Source: Plantago ovata
Taxonomy: Eukaryota; Streptophyta; Magnoliopsida; Lamiales; Plantaginaceae
Direction of reading: 5' to 3'
Assembly (NCBI GenBank): GCA_028274465.1
Contig: CM051457.1
Location: 96,285,982-96,349,981, forward strand
DNA length: 64,000 nucleotides
In this document: positions 44,730-57,559 of the stretch, in pieces
Layout: each line of letters begins with the position of its first letter
How positions within the stretch are numbered: the first letter of the stretch is position 1
Made by a program: the position numbers and the translations under genes
Notes under the pieces: model-generated
Told to the model about the DNA's origin: nothing
Databases searched by the model: none
The model's input: only the letters and a program-made list of their open reading frames with translations

Positions 44730-46153
44730 CTATGCCATTTTTAAACTATCCAAAGGTGCAAGGACCCTAGAATGAAAATGATAGTGATTTAGCAAAATAC
44801 CTTTTCCCTTGAACCAAACCCATAGCATGATCATAATCTTCTCTAAAACTTGAAATTCACTTAGGGACTCCCCTTGGAACAACAATACATTACGAGCATT
44901 CCAAATATTCCACAATGTAGCACACCAAAAAGCATGCCAAAATCTCTTCGAGCAAGTGACTTTAGTACTTGAATGATTCTCAAGAGATACCTCTATATTG
45001 ACACCCACATTACATACCACACCCACCCAATGATACATTAAGTTCCAAACTTTTTGGGCAAACAAACACTCACAAAAGACATGAACTTTCCAACCCACCC
45101 AACCACATCTTTTACATACTCTATCCTCCACACTTATAAACACCCCTCTCAATTCAAGATTTTCTTTAGTAGGAATTTTATTTTGGAGAACCTTCCATAC
45201 AAAAGCATTAACCTTTTCGGGAACACAATTATTCCACACTACTTTCGACCATTTCTTCATACAATTTTCCTCACCTTTAACATTCAAAATTCGATAAGCA
45301 TCTCTAGTAGTATAAACATTCGATTCAAGACCCAACCACACCCAATAATCATCAATTCCTTCTCTAAGACTAAAACCATGCAAATTTGACTCAATACAAT
45401 CAACCAAAACTTTCTCCCTTTCCCTAAGCGCTCTACTCCACGCCCATTTAAAAGTGACACTACCTCCACTCACCAACATACGATCATGAATTGAACAATG
45501 TTTATCACTTTCAAGCCTAAACAACCTTGGAAACAACTCTTTCAAACACTCACCGAAATTCCCCCATTTCTCACCCCAAAAGCTTGTTTTCTTGCCATTA
45601 CCAATAGACTTAACACAATTTTCAGCAAACCAATTCTTCTTAAGAGCCCCTAAAATAATATCATTCCACCATTCGGACAAACTATATTTCCTTTTACCAC
45701 CCTCTCTAATCAATTCTACACACTCCATCAACTTCCCATATTTTGATTCAATTACTTGCACCCAAAGATCATTCCCACCATTCAAAAGTTTCCACAACCA
45801 CTTCCCAAGAAGAGCCAAGTTAAAGTTTTCAATATTTTTTAAACCCAAGCCCCCTCCTCCTTAGCTTCACAAACCCTCTCCCATTTGACCCAAGCAATTT
45901 TCCTTTTATCTTTGTCCAAGCCCCCTCCCCACACAAAGTTCCGTTGTAACCCCACAATCTCTCTAGCCATTTTTTTTGGAATTTTAAAAAAGGATAGATA
46001 ATAAATAGGGAGAGCATCAATAACCGACTTAGCTAACACCAAACGACCCCCAAAGGATAGAAATTTGTTTTCCCAAACCCCCAAACGCTTCTCCACTCTC
46101 TCTTTCACCTTAATCCAAGACTTACCACTCCTAGCTCGACAACCCGCCGGCAA
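44730..46153 (-). pseudogene. LINE ORF2 C-terminal part (thumb and zf-RVT domain)
   Basis: Two overlapping frames read ARSGKSWIKVKERVEKRLGV, LSFGGRLVLAKSVIDALPIY, FNLALLGKWLWKLLNGGND and the zf-RVT domain with KKWSKVVWNNCVPEKVNAFV, WKVLQNKIPTKENLELRGV, then CKRCGWVGWKVHVFCECLFA (zinc-binding C and H). FWHAFWCATLWNIWNARN follows near the end. This order is typical of plant L1 LINE ORF2. A frameshift occurs near 45840. Confidence 0.85.
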
Positions 46154-46183
46154 CCCAAGTAGTTAAAAGGTAATTTACCCACC

Positions 46184-47714
46184 TCAATTTAGGAAGCATG
46201 CCCCATTCGAAATCTCACTATCCGCCACCCCAAACCCAAAGGGATTGCTTTTTCGGAAATTAATCTTAAGCCCAGACAAAAGTTCAAAAGTTCTTAGGAC
46301 ACTTTTTAAGGTAGAGAAATTTTCATCACACCATTCCCCAAAAAATATTGTATCATCCGCAAATTGTAGATGTGACACGAATTTTATCTTTACCTACCAA
46401 GACCGGTTTAAACATTCCCACATTGCAAGCCCTTTTGATCATTCTACACAACCCCTCTGCTACTACTAAGTAGAGAAACGGAGAGAGAGGGTCCCCTTGA
46501 CGCAAGCCACGCCCCACTACAAATTCCTTAGTCAGGCTCCCATTTACAAGTACGGAAGCACTTACACTAGACACACATTCTTTAATCCACTTAATCCACA
46601 ACTCACCAAACCCCAATACATTCAACATGTCAAAAAGAAAATCCCATCTTACCGAGTCATTTGCTTTTTCAAAATCAATTTTAAACACAAACACCTTCTT
46701 TTTCTTTCTTAGAACCTCATCAGCAATTTCATTAGCCACCACCACTCCATCAAGGATATTTCTTTCACCAATAAAAGCAGATTGATTTTCCGAAATGACT
46801 TTTTCCAACACAACACCAAAACGACTAGCAAGCAATTTCGATAAGATCTTATATAAGCACTACTTACTAGTGAAATTGGTCTATAATCATGCAACACATT
46901 AGGATTAGCTATTTTAGGAATTAAAGTAATGAAAGTGTTATTCATACCTTTGCAAAGTTTGCCATTCTTATGGAACTCGACTAGGAATCGAAGTACATCC
47001 TTCTTCACAATATCCCAACATGAACGATAGAATTGTCCTCCAAAGCCGTCGGGACCCGAACTTTTATTCACTCCGCACATCGACACCGCTTTCCATACTT
47101 CTTCCTCCTCAAACATCTTCTCCAAACTCACTTTCTCCTCTTCCTCCACCATCTTCCCCTCAAGATTAACAAGTCTCACACCACCCCACTTTCCTTCCTT
47201 GAAGTGATCCTCGAAAAAATTTTGAACACCCATCTTAACTTGATCTACATCCTCCACCCACTTCGATCCCATCCAACCTCAACCCTCTTATAGCATTCAA
47301 CCTTGATCTTCTCTCAATAGCTCTATGGAAGAAACTAGTATTAGCATCACCCTCCTTGGCCCATTTAACTTTTGCTTGTTGGAATCTCAACCTCTCCTTT
47401 TTACATAAAAATTCATGTCTCCTAGCCAAAAGCGATACTTCACACTCCACACTCTCACCGAACTCGATCACATTCTGCCCCAAGGCCGCCTCCGGCGTAT
47501 CCCGCGACCTGCCCGAACCGGAGAACAAAGAACCGGCCTCACTCGGCCTACTATTCTGCTTGTCACCGAAGCTCTCCAATTCCAAGTCACAAACTTCAAT
47601 TTCCTTTGCCAAATCCTCTATTTTAGTATCAATATCACCTCCCTCCAAAGAGTTCCAAGTCTTGAGACGCACCAATTTATTAAGAAAGAAAAAAACTAAA
47701 CACCAATTTATCAC
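46184..47714 (-). pseudogene. LINE ORF2 reverse transcriptase
   Basis: The N-part has FLCKKERLRFQQAKVKWAKE and GDANTSFFHRAIERRSRLNA (47714-47235). RT follows with GVNKSSGPDGFGGQFYRSCW, NTFITLIPKIANPNVLHDYR, PISLV, then ISENQSAFIGERNILDGVVV, FVFKIDFEKANDSVRWDFL, GRGLRQGDPLSPFLYLVVAE and the catalytic LQFADDTIFFGEW (about 46375-46340). The parts are in different frames, with shifts near 47260, 46860 and 46370. In active LINEs this enzyme copies its own RNA at a nicked target. Confidence 0.88.
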
Positions 47715-47715
47715 T

Positions 47716-49813
47716 ACACCAAATTAGAAAACATTAGGAAAATTTCGGACAAGTCTAACAATAGGTTTCATAATTCATTTAGGTTAAAGTGTTGCGTACA
47801 TAAAAATATATAACTAATTTTCTGTAAATTACACGAGAATATACAATGTGAATATACATAAACAAGCGAATATGCAATCTATTCTTTTATTCAGAGCACT
47901 TCTTATGGTTGGTCTCAATTGGAGGGCATTTATTATAAAAGTCCTAAAAAAACCAATTCCAATGAAGTATCCAATTGTATGGGCTTATTTGAGACTCTTT
48001 TGTGGGTTTCATTTATATCATATTACTCTCTTTTCTTTTAAAATGTTGAATTTGAGTCTTAATTAAAATGAGGTTATTAACTAGTAGCCCATTGTCCATT
48101 GTCATAGCTACTAACTAATAGTTTCGTTATAAAGAGGCTATCCGGAGATTTTAACCCGAATAAGCCCCTTTTGAGTGATCGTATATGTGAAACTCACGAT
48201 GACCGAAAACATTGAATGCTTTTAACAACATTATGACAACATGCATGGAGTTTATTTCATAAACCTTGGAGTACTGCTTTGAATCTTTGGTAATATTAAA
48301 ATTATATGGAAAAAAATAAAAAAATAAAAGCAGCATCTTATTTTACATAATCTTGAACAGATGATTAAACAATGCTAATAGTGGACAAACTAAAGATGTG
48401 GCGTGTGAGAGCCTAGCTCCTATTATATATATGTGGGTACTATTACCTACCTTTAGGTACCATATGAATTTATTGGAGAATTTTGGTTTATTGTCCCGTT
48501 ATCTCACTTACATCTTTTTCTGTCAAGTGTCAATCTTTCTCTGAGTCTGAGTCACAAAAATAACGCACTAATACGCTTTACTGCGTGTCCTTTTTGTACT
48601 GAGAAGAGACTTAAGTTAGTGGGATCCAAGAAAACAAATCAAGTATTTAAAGGCAAGGGAGTGCATGCAAGTTTGCAACCAAGAAGACAAGTCTATCGAT
48701 CGGTTCATCTCAACTTCCGTACTCGCTCGCCAATCTAAGGAGGTACGTTCTATATTTTATACTTATTTCTTACATTTCTGCGATCCCCGCATTCGTGTGA
48801 CATTCTCCAAGACACGGGTGGATATTTGGGTATATGTTTATGAAAAGCAATCAACTAATATGCAATGTATGGTAGGGTTGAGTGTACGTCATTGTGTCAA
48901 ACACGGTTATGCTAACAGAAATCAATCGGCATAACATATATAGATGACATCTATGTATTTTCATAAGATAGCTAGCTTCAAATGTAGGAGATGAGGATCC
49001 ATTCAATCACATACGTACACTCCTATTCTATCTATATCTTCTTCCGTGTGAAACTGTACGTTTGCTCCTAGTATAAAACATAGTAATCATTTTTATTTTT
49101 AACGAGAAATCTAACAACGTACTCTACTTCTACCCTATTCATTTTCCACCTTATTACTCTAAATAAACATATACCAACATGTATGATTCCATCGGAGCTT
49201 GAACCTCTAACCTCTCTTTTTGTTACTCCAGCACCCTAACCACCAGACCATCTTACGACTGCCGTATAAAACATGGTAATAGGAGAAGGGTTTAGAATAT
49301 ACTGTTTTGTTTTATGAGAATCTTGAATGAGTTAATTAATTTGAATTAGATGGAAATATTTGTTTAAGGTTTTTCATTATTTACTGAAAAGATTAACATG
49401 ATCAAACCCTGCAGTTTCAGGAGCGGCGGAGGAGGTATTAATGCGCTTGCATTTGGGAGTATTGCTCAGCGTATAAACACGTCCTTGTAGTAAGTTGAAC
49501 GTGTTGCTTAATTAATGCTTACTACTTAATTTACATAAGAAATTAACTTTCCGTGTTATCTCATGCTTAATTTGTCGCATAAGGAAAAGAAGCATAATCG
49601 TGGAACCAACAAGAATTCCACTAGCCCATCTCATGCACCTTACTTATTTGTACTTCCATACATTGTTTTTAAACCCTGAATCTAACTACTACACTGTTTC
49701 CTACGCTATCATTTATCATTATATAAGTATTTATCGTACTCTTTTTAACAAGACATTATGATGGTATTATTAATAAATTTTTTGATGTTTAAAAAAATAA
49801 TAATAAATAAATA

Positions 49814-49848
<35 letters not shown>

Positions 49849-51047
49849 ACTCCAAATACGCTGCCTATATCATCTTATGCCTCCGTCGGAATTTGAACAC
49901 CGACCTTTTCCGTAAAACTTATATTATACTTCGAGTTTAGGTATAAGTTTATTCTATTTAATCATTAGGATATAATATTATACGGTGAAAACCATATACT
50001 TTCTTCGTTCTTTTTAAAACTTTGTTAGGAGTGAAAAACTCTCAGTTTAAAAGAAAAGTGGCAATTAATTAGTTTAGTTTGTGTGAAGTATTACATAGAT
50101 ATAATTTGAGTTATAAGATCACTAGTAGTAGAAATTGTAAAACGAACTTATATTCCAAATTTGAGACTAAACTTTATAAAATGATGAAAAACAACAAAAT
50201 TTCATGACTTTTAAATAACTAGTCACACAATATTTGAGCTCCTATATATTCTTGAGGAACTTGTAAATTAATTTCTACATCTAAGTACTCATTTAACCCT
50301 CTCGGTCTGTTATCTATCTATGTGGCACCACATATATCATCCATGTGTCCTTTTTCGTAACTAAACTATACAAACTCTTTCGGGAAAAAAAACAACAACT
50401 AAACTATACAAACTATGAGACCTCTAGTTATCATTTATGTAGTTGATATCCTAAATAATTATAAGGGACTACTTAGGAGTAAAATTTATGTAAAGAGAGC
50501 GCGAAAGTGCTAAAGTAACAGTGTAAGAGTTGGAGTAGGGTAATTAAATTTATCGTTTAAAAACAATTATATTGACAAAGCGGTAAGTGACTTATAAGGT
50601 AAAATAATGTAGAAAAAAATAATAAAAAATTTATAAGTGAAATGATTCATCTTTTAAGTTAGAAATTAAAGATACTAAAAAAAAAAAAAGAAAAAAAAAA
50701 AGAAAAAAAAAAAACTCATAATGGAATTGGGAGCATATATGTGAGTCACATATATAGCAGGCCACAACAAGGCCCAGCTCATGTTGTTGTATGGCAAAGG
50801 ATGTGGGCTTGGGCCGAATTTTATAAACGGTTACTACATAATTTATTCGTTGTTGGATTCTAATGGTAAAGTACCCACGTGGGAAAAATTATTCAGAGAA
50901 CAACCTACACTGTAATACAAATCGTGTTTTAGACAAAAATTATGTCCTGCACTATAGTGCAATGTCACTCTCTAAATAATTTTTTTCACATGGGTTTTAA
51001 AAAAAATCCCTCCCCAGTCGTTGTTTCTATCATTGCAGGACATCGAG
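47716..51047. other. Intergenic region with possible 5' leader exons of the MATE gene
   Basis: No ORF of value. A promoter-like block at 48400-48740 ends in CGCCAATCTAAGGAG with the strong donor GTACGTTC (48743). A stretch after CTGCAGTTTCAG (49418-49434) ends in GGAGGAG before GTATTAAT. Both could be noncoding leader exons of the downstream transporter gene, which is inference only. Simple repeats: (CA)n(TA)n at about 49816-49847, and an A-rich run at 50678-50714. Confidence 0.35.
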
Positions 51048-51060
51048 AGCCCAAATGTAA

Positions 51061-51471
51061 AAAAAAAAATTGAAACGGCAAAAAAGAAAAGAGCATAGGA
51101 AATGCTCTGACAACAATACATTGTAAATACACGGAACAAACCTCCGGTTTTACAAATTACACAAACCGAAACTAAGATAGGACCATACAAGAACCTACAC
51201 CCCTGAACCTTACAAATTGACCTTAGACAAAGTGTACATCAAATCGATCCCACAACTACCATGATGAGAAATACATATACATGCACGACCATAGGAGTTC
51301 AAATATCCTGAAGCTTAATACCATTATCTGTACCCTTCTTATTAAAAGTAGCTCCACCAGCATTATTAACCACAACCAGCCATAAAGGATTAAATATGGA
51401 ACCTCCAGTATGACAAAAACAAAGAAGTTATCCACATGAGTCAGAATTAATCAAGGAGTCACCACCCAAAC
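51061..51471 (-). mobile_element. Short 5'-truncated LINE copy with 13-bp target duplication
   Basis: The minus strand ends with GCATTTCCTATGCTCTTTTC, then TGCCGTTTCAATT and an A run at 51061-51069. The 13-bp sequence AGCCCAAATGTAA flanks it at 51048-51060 and 51472-51484. It shares the 3' tail with the LINE at 42422-47715. Confidence 0.88.
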
Positions 51472-51484
51472 AGCCCAAATGTAA

Positions 51485-53033
51485 TATTAGTGTATGTTTG
51501 AAAATCCAACTTATAGATGCTTAAAACTTACAAGTTGATTTGATCATTTAAGTTTCGTCCGATTCCCTTTTTCAAATGCTGTGTGAAGTCTAATTTAAAA
51601 AATGAGAAAGTAATTCTCATACCCAAACGTATTGCGCTCTGATTTGTGTAATTGGTGCTTTTAATGATTTGAAAACTTTTGATTGGTGGAATCAACTAAA
51701 CCCCTAAATCATAATTGTACAACACGAAGATTATGTCGCACGAAGTGCAAAAGTAACATGTAACAGTTGAAAGCCGTAGTAGTGATATTGACCTCTAAAT
51801 GTTTCTTTAGTTACACTTCATGTTTACTCAAAATTGCCTGCATTAATAAACAAAAATCTCATGTTAAAGAAATTTGCTACTTTCAAGAACTTTACGTGCG
51901 TGCTCATCATGTCCCTTTGAGCTTTTTCATTCCTCCCGATATTATGATCAAGTGTTTAAACCACACTACTACACTCCATTGATGTTCGACTCCATCAATA
52001 CTAGCTTGTAACCTTGTACTAAACCGTCGACTTAGACTCGCTTCAATAAAACTTGTCAATATTCTTTACTTTACTTCTAATTAATTTTTTTAAATACGTT
52101 TTTCATTTCTTGTTTGTTAGGTAAGGTATTTGTTGGAGAATTAGACCATGAACACCTACTAGCTCATCGGATACATGCTCACTGTAATAGTGGTCTCATG
52201 TACAATTGTTTATGATAGGGGGTGAAATTTGTGACTAATGAAACTACGGATTATTTCATTTTCAAATGTGATTTGAAATATTCTATCTCCACGATACATA
52301 AAAAGGAACAAAAATAGAGAATTTGTTTAACAATTTGGTAAGATTTAACTGGGGGAAGTCACAGTACAGAAGCAAGAATCTTTGCACCTAGGAAAAATCT
52401 GGTCACACATGGACACTACAAGTCCATTCTCTTTCCTTTGTCTCAACCTCTTTTCAACATATAGAACTAAATCTATTAATCTATATATTAGTCCATAAAC
52501 TGAGGCATTGATGAGTATTTGTTAGGTGATTAATTGTCTTCCTTGCTTTATACCTCACTCAGTGCAAATCTCAACTGAGGCAGATTCATCTAGCAATTAA
52601 ATTCATATTCTTGATTTAACTAGACGAGTCTCAAGTTCGACCGTTGATTCAGTATATGTCATGTGTGTTCCAAGAAAGTCCACAAGTGTTTTATCATGTT
52701 GTACTAATGAAGTTTTTGTTGGTAGCAAGTGTACTTTACAAAAACTGGTGAAGGCTTATATGACAAGCTAGAGAACATTACTGTGTGAAAGAAATTCATG
52801 CATGGGAACTGATGCATAGTTGCATGATCCACACATAACGCAAAAAGTGCTAACTCAACCTCTTTAAGTAATGCAGGTAACTCCAACAAGCAGTGATCAG
52901 TAGCTTCTACAGATTCAGATTCTTGATCAGGTTAGCTATTCCATCACTTCATGTCATCATGTAAACCAAAAGTATATAGCCAATGATGTTATGTAATGTA
53001 TGTATGTAACACTTGTTGTTTCATATGTAACAG
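51485..53033 (+). other. Upstream region of the MATE gene
   Basis: No protein-coding ORF. A likely leader exon ends at 52930 (CAGATTCTTGATCAG before GTTAGC). The acceptor TATGTAACAG at 53024-53033 opens the exon carrying the start codon. I could not fix the transcription start. Confidence 0.35.
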
Positions 53034-53102
53034 AGAATAGAGAAGAATCCTGCAGTTTCAAGTATATACAGAATCTGTGTATTGTTGTGGTTTCGATTTA
53101 TC

Positions 53103-56100
53103 ATGGCGGAGAATACTGTTGTGCTTCCCACAGAAGACAGAAAGCCAAAGCATCCCATCTTTGTGTTCCTCAATGATATTAGGTAATGTTTCTGGCACCT
53201 TTTCACTTTCATGCTACCTCAGAATTACGACGAATAATTAGTCCAGATCAATCACACTTAGCTATATTTCATTTTATTCTTCACTTGGCTGAGTGATTCA
53301 CCACTTTTGTGTGGATATTTGTATATTAGGTCGGTGTTCAAGAAGGATACAGTCGGGGTGGAAATACTGGGAATCGCCTTGCCAGCTGCATTGGCAATGG
53401 CTGCTGATCCTATCGCGTCTTTGATTGATACAGCTTTTATCGGTCATTTAGGTATGCAATCCCTGAGAGCTGGTAGTGCTATAACACAAGCAGTACTTTC
53501 TTGAAAACTCGCATCAACAATGAAACTTTTGGACCTGTTTCTACAGGTGCGGTAGAGATTGCAGCGGTAGGAATTGCTATAGCAATTTTCAATCAAGTCT
53601 CGAAAGTTACCATATTCCCATTAGTTAGCGTCACAACCTCATTCGTTGCTGAGGAAGACACCGTAAATAGGATCAATAGTGAACTCCACAAGGCCAATGA
53701 GTCAGAGAAGAACGTGGAAGTTAATTCGGTTGTGGCACAAAATGATTCCACGGTTGGTAAATCAGAAAATCCATCAACAGAGAACGATGAAGCAAAACAG
53801 GCCGATAAACTAGAAAATACATCATCACAGAACAGTGAAGCAAAAGATGAAGAACATAAAGATGAAGAAGGTATCCATTTCTTCATCTCTAATGGTTCAT
53901 TCATTATTGGATTTATCATCTAAACCTTTTTTCTTCTTTGGTCAGAATTCAAAACAACAACCTGCAAATCTGTTGGTGATTCTCCTATCATCAGTTTAAG
54001 TAAGACAAAAACAAAAAGTGGACGACGTAATATCCCATCAGCATCTACTGCATTGGCTGTTGGGGGTGTCCTTGGGCTAGTTCAAGCTATATTCCTCGTA
54101 TTTCTTGCTAAACCGTTCTTGCATATCATGGGCGTTAAATCTGTAAGTACTTCATTTGCATTCTGTAAAGCTTACTGCCATGAGCCTCGACATAACTGTA
54201 CAACTGATGAGTGAATCATAATTGATTGTATAGGGATCTCTGATGCTATCCCCAGCTCAAAAGTACCTTACTATAAGGTCACTCGGTTCTCCTGCAGTTC
54301 TTCTGTCTTTAGCTATGCAGGGGATCTTTCGCGGGTTCAAGGATACAAAAACACCTCTTTACGCCACTGGTAAGCACTTCTCTTCACAGATTCACGATGG
54401 ATGTTTAGATGTCGATATTCCATCTTACTTGAGTTCTTTTTCTCCCTTTCCACTTACAGTTGCTGGAGATTTATTGAATGTAATATTGGACCCTATCTTC
54501 ATATTTGTTTGTCGACTTGGAGTCAGCGGTGCAGCCATTGCTCATGTCCTATCACAGTAAGTTCACTCTGCATTACATATCTATCATGTTGACACTATCC
54601 TTGGATTGAAACTTCCCATGTTGTCATGTTGATGATGTTCTTCCTATCTTTATTACTTCTCTTCTAAGCACATTACCAATCTGTAGGTACGTAATCTGCT
54701 TGATCCTCTTGTTCAAGTTAATGAAAGAAGTCGACTTACTACCTCCTAGTATGAAAGATCTACAGTTAGCCAAATTTCTCAAGAATGGCAAGTACTCTTA
54801 TGTTTTTATTTAGATACATTTCAATTCTGTATCATCAACAAGGAAAAAGAGCTTAACGTCTCATTTACATTAATTGCATAAACAGGCGGTCTTTTACTAG
54901 GACGAGTTATAGCTTGTACTATCTGCGTGACTCTGTCTGCATCATTGGCTGCAAGGCTTGGCACAACACAAATGGCTGCATTTCAAGTCTGTTTGCAGGT
55001 TTGGATGACTTCTTCACTACTTGCTGATGGTTTAGCAGTAGCTGGACAGGTACTACATCAGTTCTTACCTAAACCGATTATTATGAATACTAGCTATGTA
55101 CTCTAGTAACATGCTTATTGTGATCAAATAGTCAAATAAGTTCGTCTTGCTAATAAGTTAACACTAAATAGTGTCTCAGTAGCTAAAACTTCTGTCACCT
55201 GATGGAGCGTTCCCTTTACTTGTTTAGGCAATCCTTGCCTGTGCATTTGCTGAGAAAGATTATACGAAAGCAAAAGCTGTTGCAGCACGTGTACTACAGG
55301 TAGATATTACTCGCTGACTAACATTTTGTTCTGACTGCAAACGTATCGCTACTCCAATTTATATAAACTGTTCAAATCACATACTTATATCAATCATGAA
55401 TGTACTAGGATTAGGCCTTGCTCTTTTCCAATATATATAAACTGATCAATGCTGAGATTCTTCATCTTGCAGATGGGATTCGTACTAGGATTAGGCCTTG
55501 CTCTTGTCGTTGGACTTGGCCTTCAATTTGGATCAGGAATATTCTCCAAAGACAAAGCTGTCATTCACATGATCACCATAGGCATCCCGGTAACTTTTCC
55601 CCAACACCACCATCACTTGCTTAAAACTAAGCTAAATTTTTACTATTTTTCGTTTCATAGTTACATCATCTGACTGAGAATTCTCTATATCGTTCTTCAT
55701 CAGTTCGTTGCAGGTACACAGCCTATAAACTCACTAGCATTCGTGTTTGATGGTGTTAACTTTGGAGCTTCGGACTTTGCATACTCTGCCTACTCCATGG
55801 TAATAACATTTTCTCCATCAGAATCCATGCTTGATTAGTCTTCGAATTCCATAACTTAACATAGAGTTTTACTCCATAAACATTTCAGGTTCTTGTATCT
55901 GTGACAAGCATCGGGTTCCTGTTTATTCTGGCTAAGACGAATGGCTTTGTTGGGATCTGGCTAGCTTTAACCATTTACATGTTCTTCAGAACATTTGCTG
56001 GCATTTGGAGGTAACATACAGGATTTTGTAAACCATCAAACTGTAGATCTTACTAAAACGCAACCTTATACGTACTGACTGAATTCGTGCTCTTCAACAT

Positions 56101-56194
56101 AACATTTGTGTTTATGTTAACTTGCAGAATGGGAACAGGAACCGGACCCTGGCATTTCCTTAGGGGTCGTCAATCATCAACACCGGTTGTATGA
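53103..56194 (+). CDS. MATE-family citrate transporter, FRD3/DTX42-43 type
   Basis: Thirteen coding exons give 564 aa: 53103-53182, 53330-53451, 53547-53870, 53946-54142, 54234-54369, 54460-54556, 54687-54787, 54886-55049, 55228-55299, 55473-55589, 55704-55799, 55889-56010, 56128-56194. All phases fit. The start MAENTVVLPTEDRKPKHPIF precedes the first membrane segment (LGIALPAALAMAADPIASLI). MATE motifs include TAFIGHLGAVEIAAVGI, SLGSPAVLLSLAMQGIFRGF, GLAVAGQAILACAFAEKDY, PFVAGTQPINSLAFVFDGVN and GTGPWHFL at the end. An acidic cytosolic loop of about 100 residues (EDTVNRINSELHK to GRRNIPSAS) sits between helices 2 and 3, the hallmark of the FRD3/AACT-type subgroup. Family knowledge: these plasma-membrane proteins export citrate for xylem iron transport or aluminium tolerance. 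Intron 7 begins GC, not GT. The substrate is inferred from the clade. Confidence 0.93.
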
Positions 56195-57559
56195 TCGTAG
56201 AACTTGTCCGAGTTTCAATGTAATAAATCCACATAGACTGCCTAAATTGAAGAACATCCTCATTTTGTAGGGGAGTGTAGGTTTTCATGCTTCATTCTAC
56301 TTTGTACTATGAATACTTTTGTGGAGAATGGTATTCATTCTTAATAATTTTGCCTCTATATATATGATGGTCAAGTGTAAAACTCATACAATCATCTCAG
56401 CTTAGAGTTTACTTTGGGTAAATGAGGTGGGGTAAGTTGGTGTTTTCTCAGTCTGCCTTGGTTAAACTGGTAGTCTGGTAGCACATTTAACTTTTGTTGA
56501 TCCAAGGCTATAAAAACAATAATCCCCACGAGTTTTTGCTTCCTCTGAATCCAACATACATACATCCCCTCTCAACATTAAGGTCCCCTCACATATTCAC
56601 ATCCACACCACATGCATCTAACCTAGTCGCCTGGAGTCCCGGACAAAGAAGTCACAAATCAAAATTGAGGGAGGGTTGCAATAGTTTTATAAGAATTTGA
56701 TAAAAGCCTATGGTTTAAAATACTACATAAAAGTTAGAAGTTAGATAAGTTGTAGTTTTAAAAGTTAGATAAGTTGTAGTACTAGCGTTTGCAAAACTTC
56801 TTAGATAAAAACAACTTAAATCCAGTTTAATTTAATTAAGGAGAAGTTGCTCAAAGTGTAAGTTATAAGCTGACTACACGGCCCACACAAAACACAAAAG
56901 ATCCCATTTATAAGATCCAAATAGCAGGTCAGGATAAAATCAGGCCAAAATACATAAACATAAATCCTACTTTAATACTTCACTTAAAAATAAACTGAGT
57001 GTTCTTCATTATTCCATGAAGAACACTGATGCACTCAAGTAGAACCCACAAAATACCTGTCTACTTCTCTATTTCTCGTAGACCGAACCTACTCAGAGAA
57101 GAAAGTAGAAAAGAAACATAAAAGTAAGCTATCATAATTCTACAAAAAAAAAAAAAAATTAATTAAATGCAATATAACATAGAAAATACATGCAAGTGAT
57201 AATCACAGGATTATCATATTACAAAGGAACAGTTGCCCAAACTGGACTGGGTTTCTTTCTCAGTACACAGTACAGCCCTGATGATGATAAATAATGTAAA
57301 AATGATGTAATAATAATAATAATAATGATAATAATCAATAGAATGATTGAAGTTGGATTAGCTGCTGAATACAGTTTTAGAAGGAAAAAATAGAGTAAGT
57401 TCTTGTACCCCCACAAAATGATCAAACTCCCAGCATTGTTGTTGATTCTCTTACCTTTGTTGGCTTCCACCTTCCAAAATAAAGAGCTCAAAAACTTTCT
57501 TTATGCTTTTCCTAAAACTCTTGTCTAAAATTGTAAAACGAATTCATGTTTCGATTTCG
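56195..57559. other. Convergent intergenic region
   Basis: It contains the 3' ends of both flanking genes. Possible polyadenylation signals for the MATE gene are AATAAA at 56221 and AATAAT at 56343. 56720-56870 carries GTTAGATAAGTTGTAGT and GTTTGCAAAACTT motifs resembling a hAT-type MITE, also seen near 41750. A TAA-rich microsatellite lies at 57309-57338. No ORF is supported. Confidence 0.45.

Larger units (their letters stand above)
42422..47715 (-). mobile_element. 5'-truncated L1-type LINE
   Basis: Read on the minus strand, an ORF2 remnant (47714 to 44730) is followed by a long 3'UTR, ending at 42439 in TTTTTGCCGTTTCAG plus an A-rich tail (42421-42438). The endonuclease domain and ORF1 are absent because the copy stops near 47715. 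A solo LTR interrupts the 3'UTR (43115-44271). Several frame changes make it inactive. I could not identify a target-site duplication. Confidence 0.8.

Noticed and set aside
53307..53504. Single-exon ORFs within the MATE gene as separate genes
   Set aside because: They run over splice sites. The joined 13-exon model keeps frame throughout.
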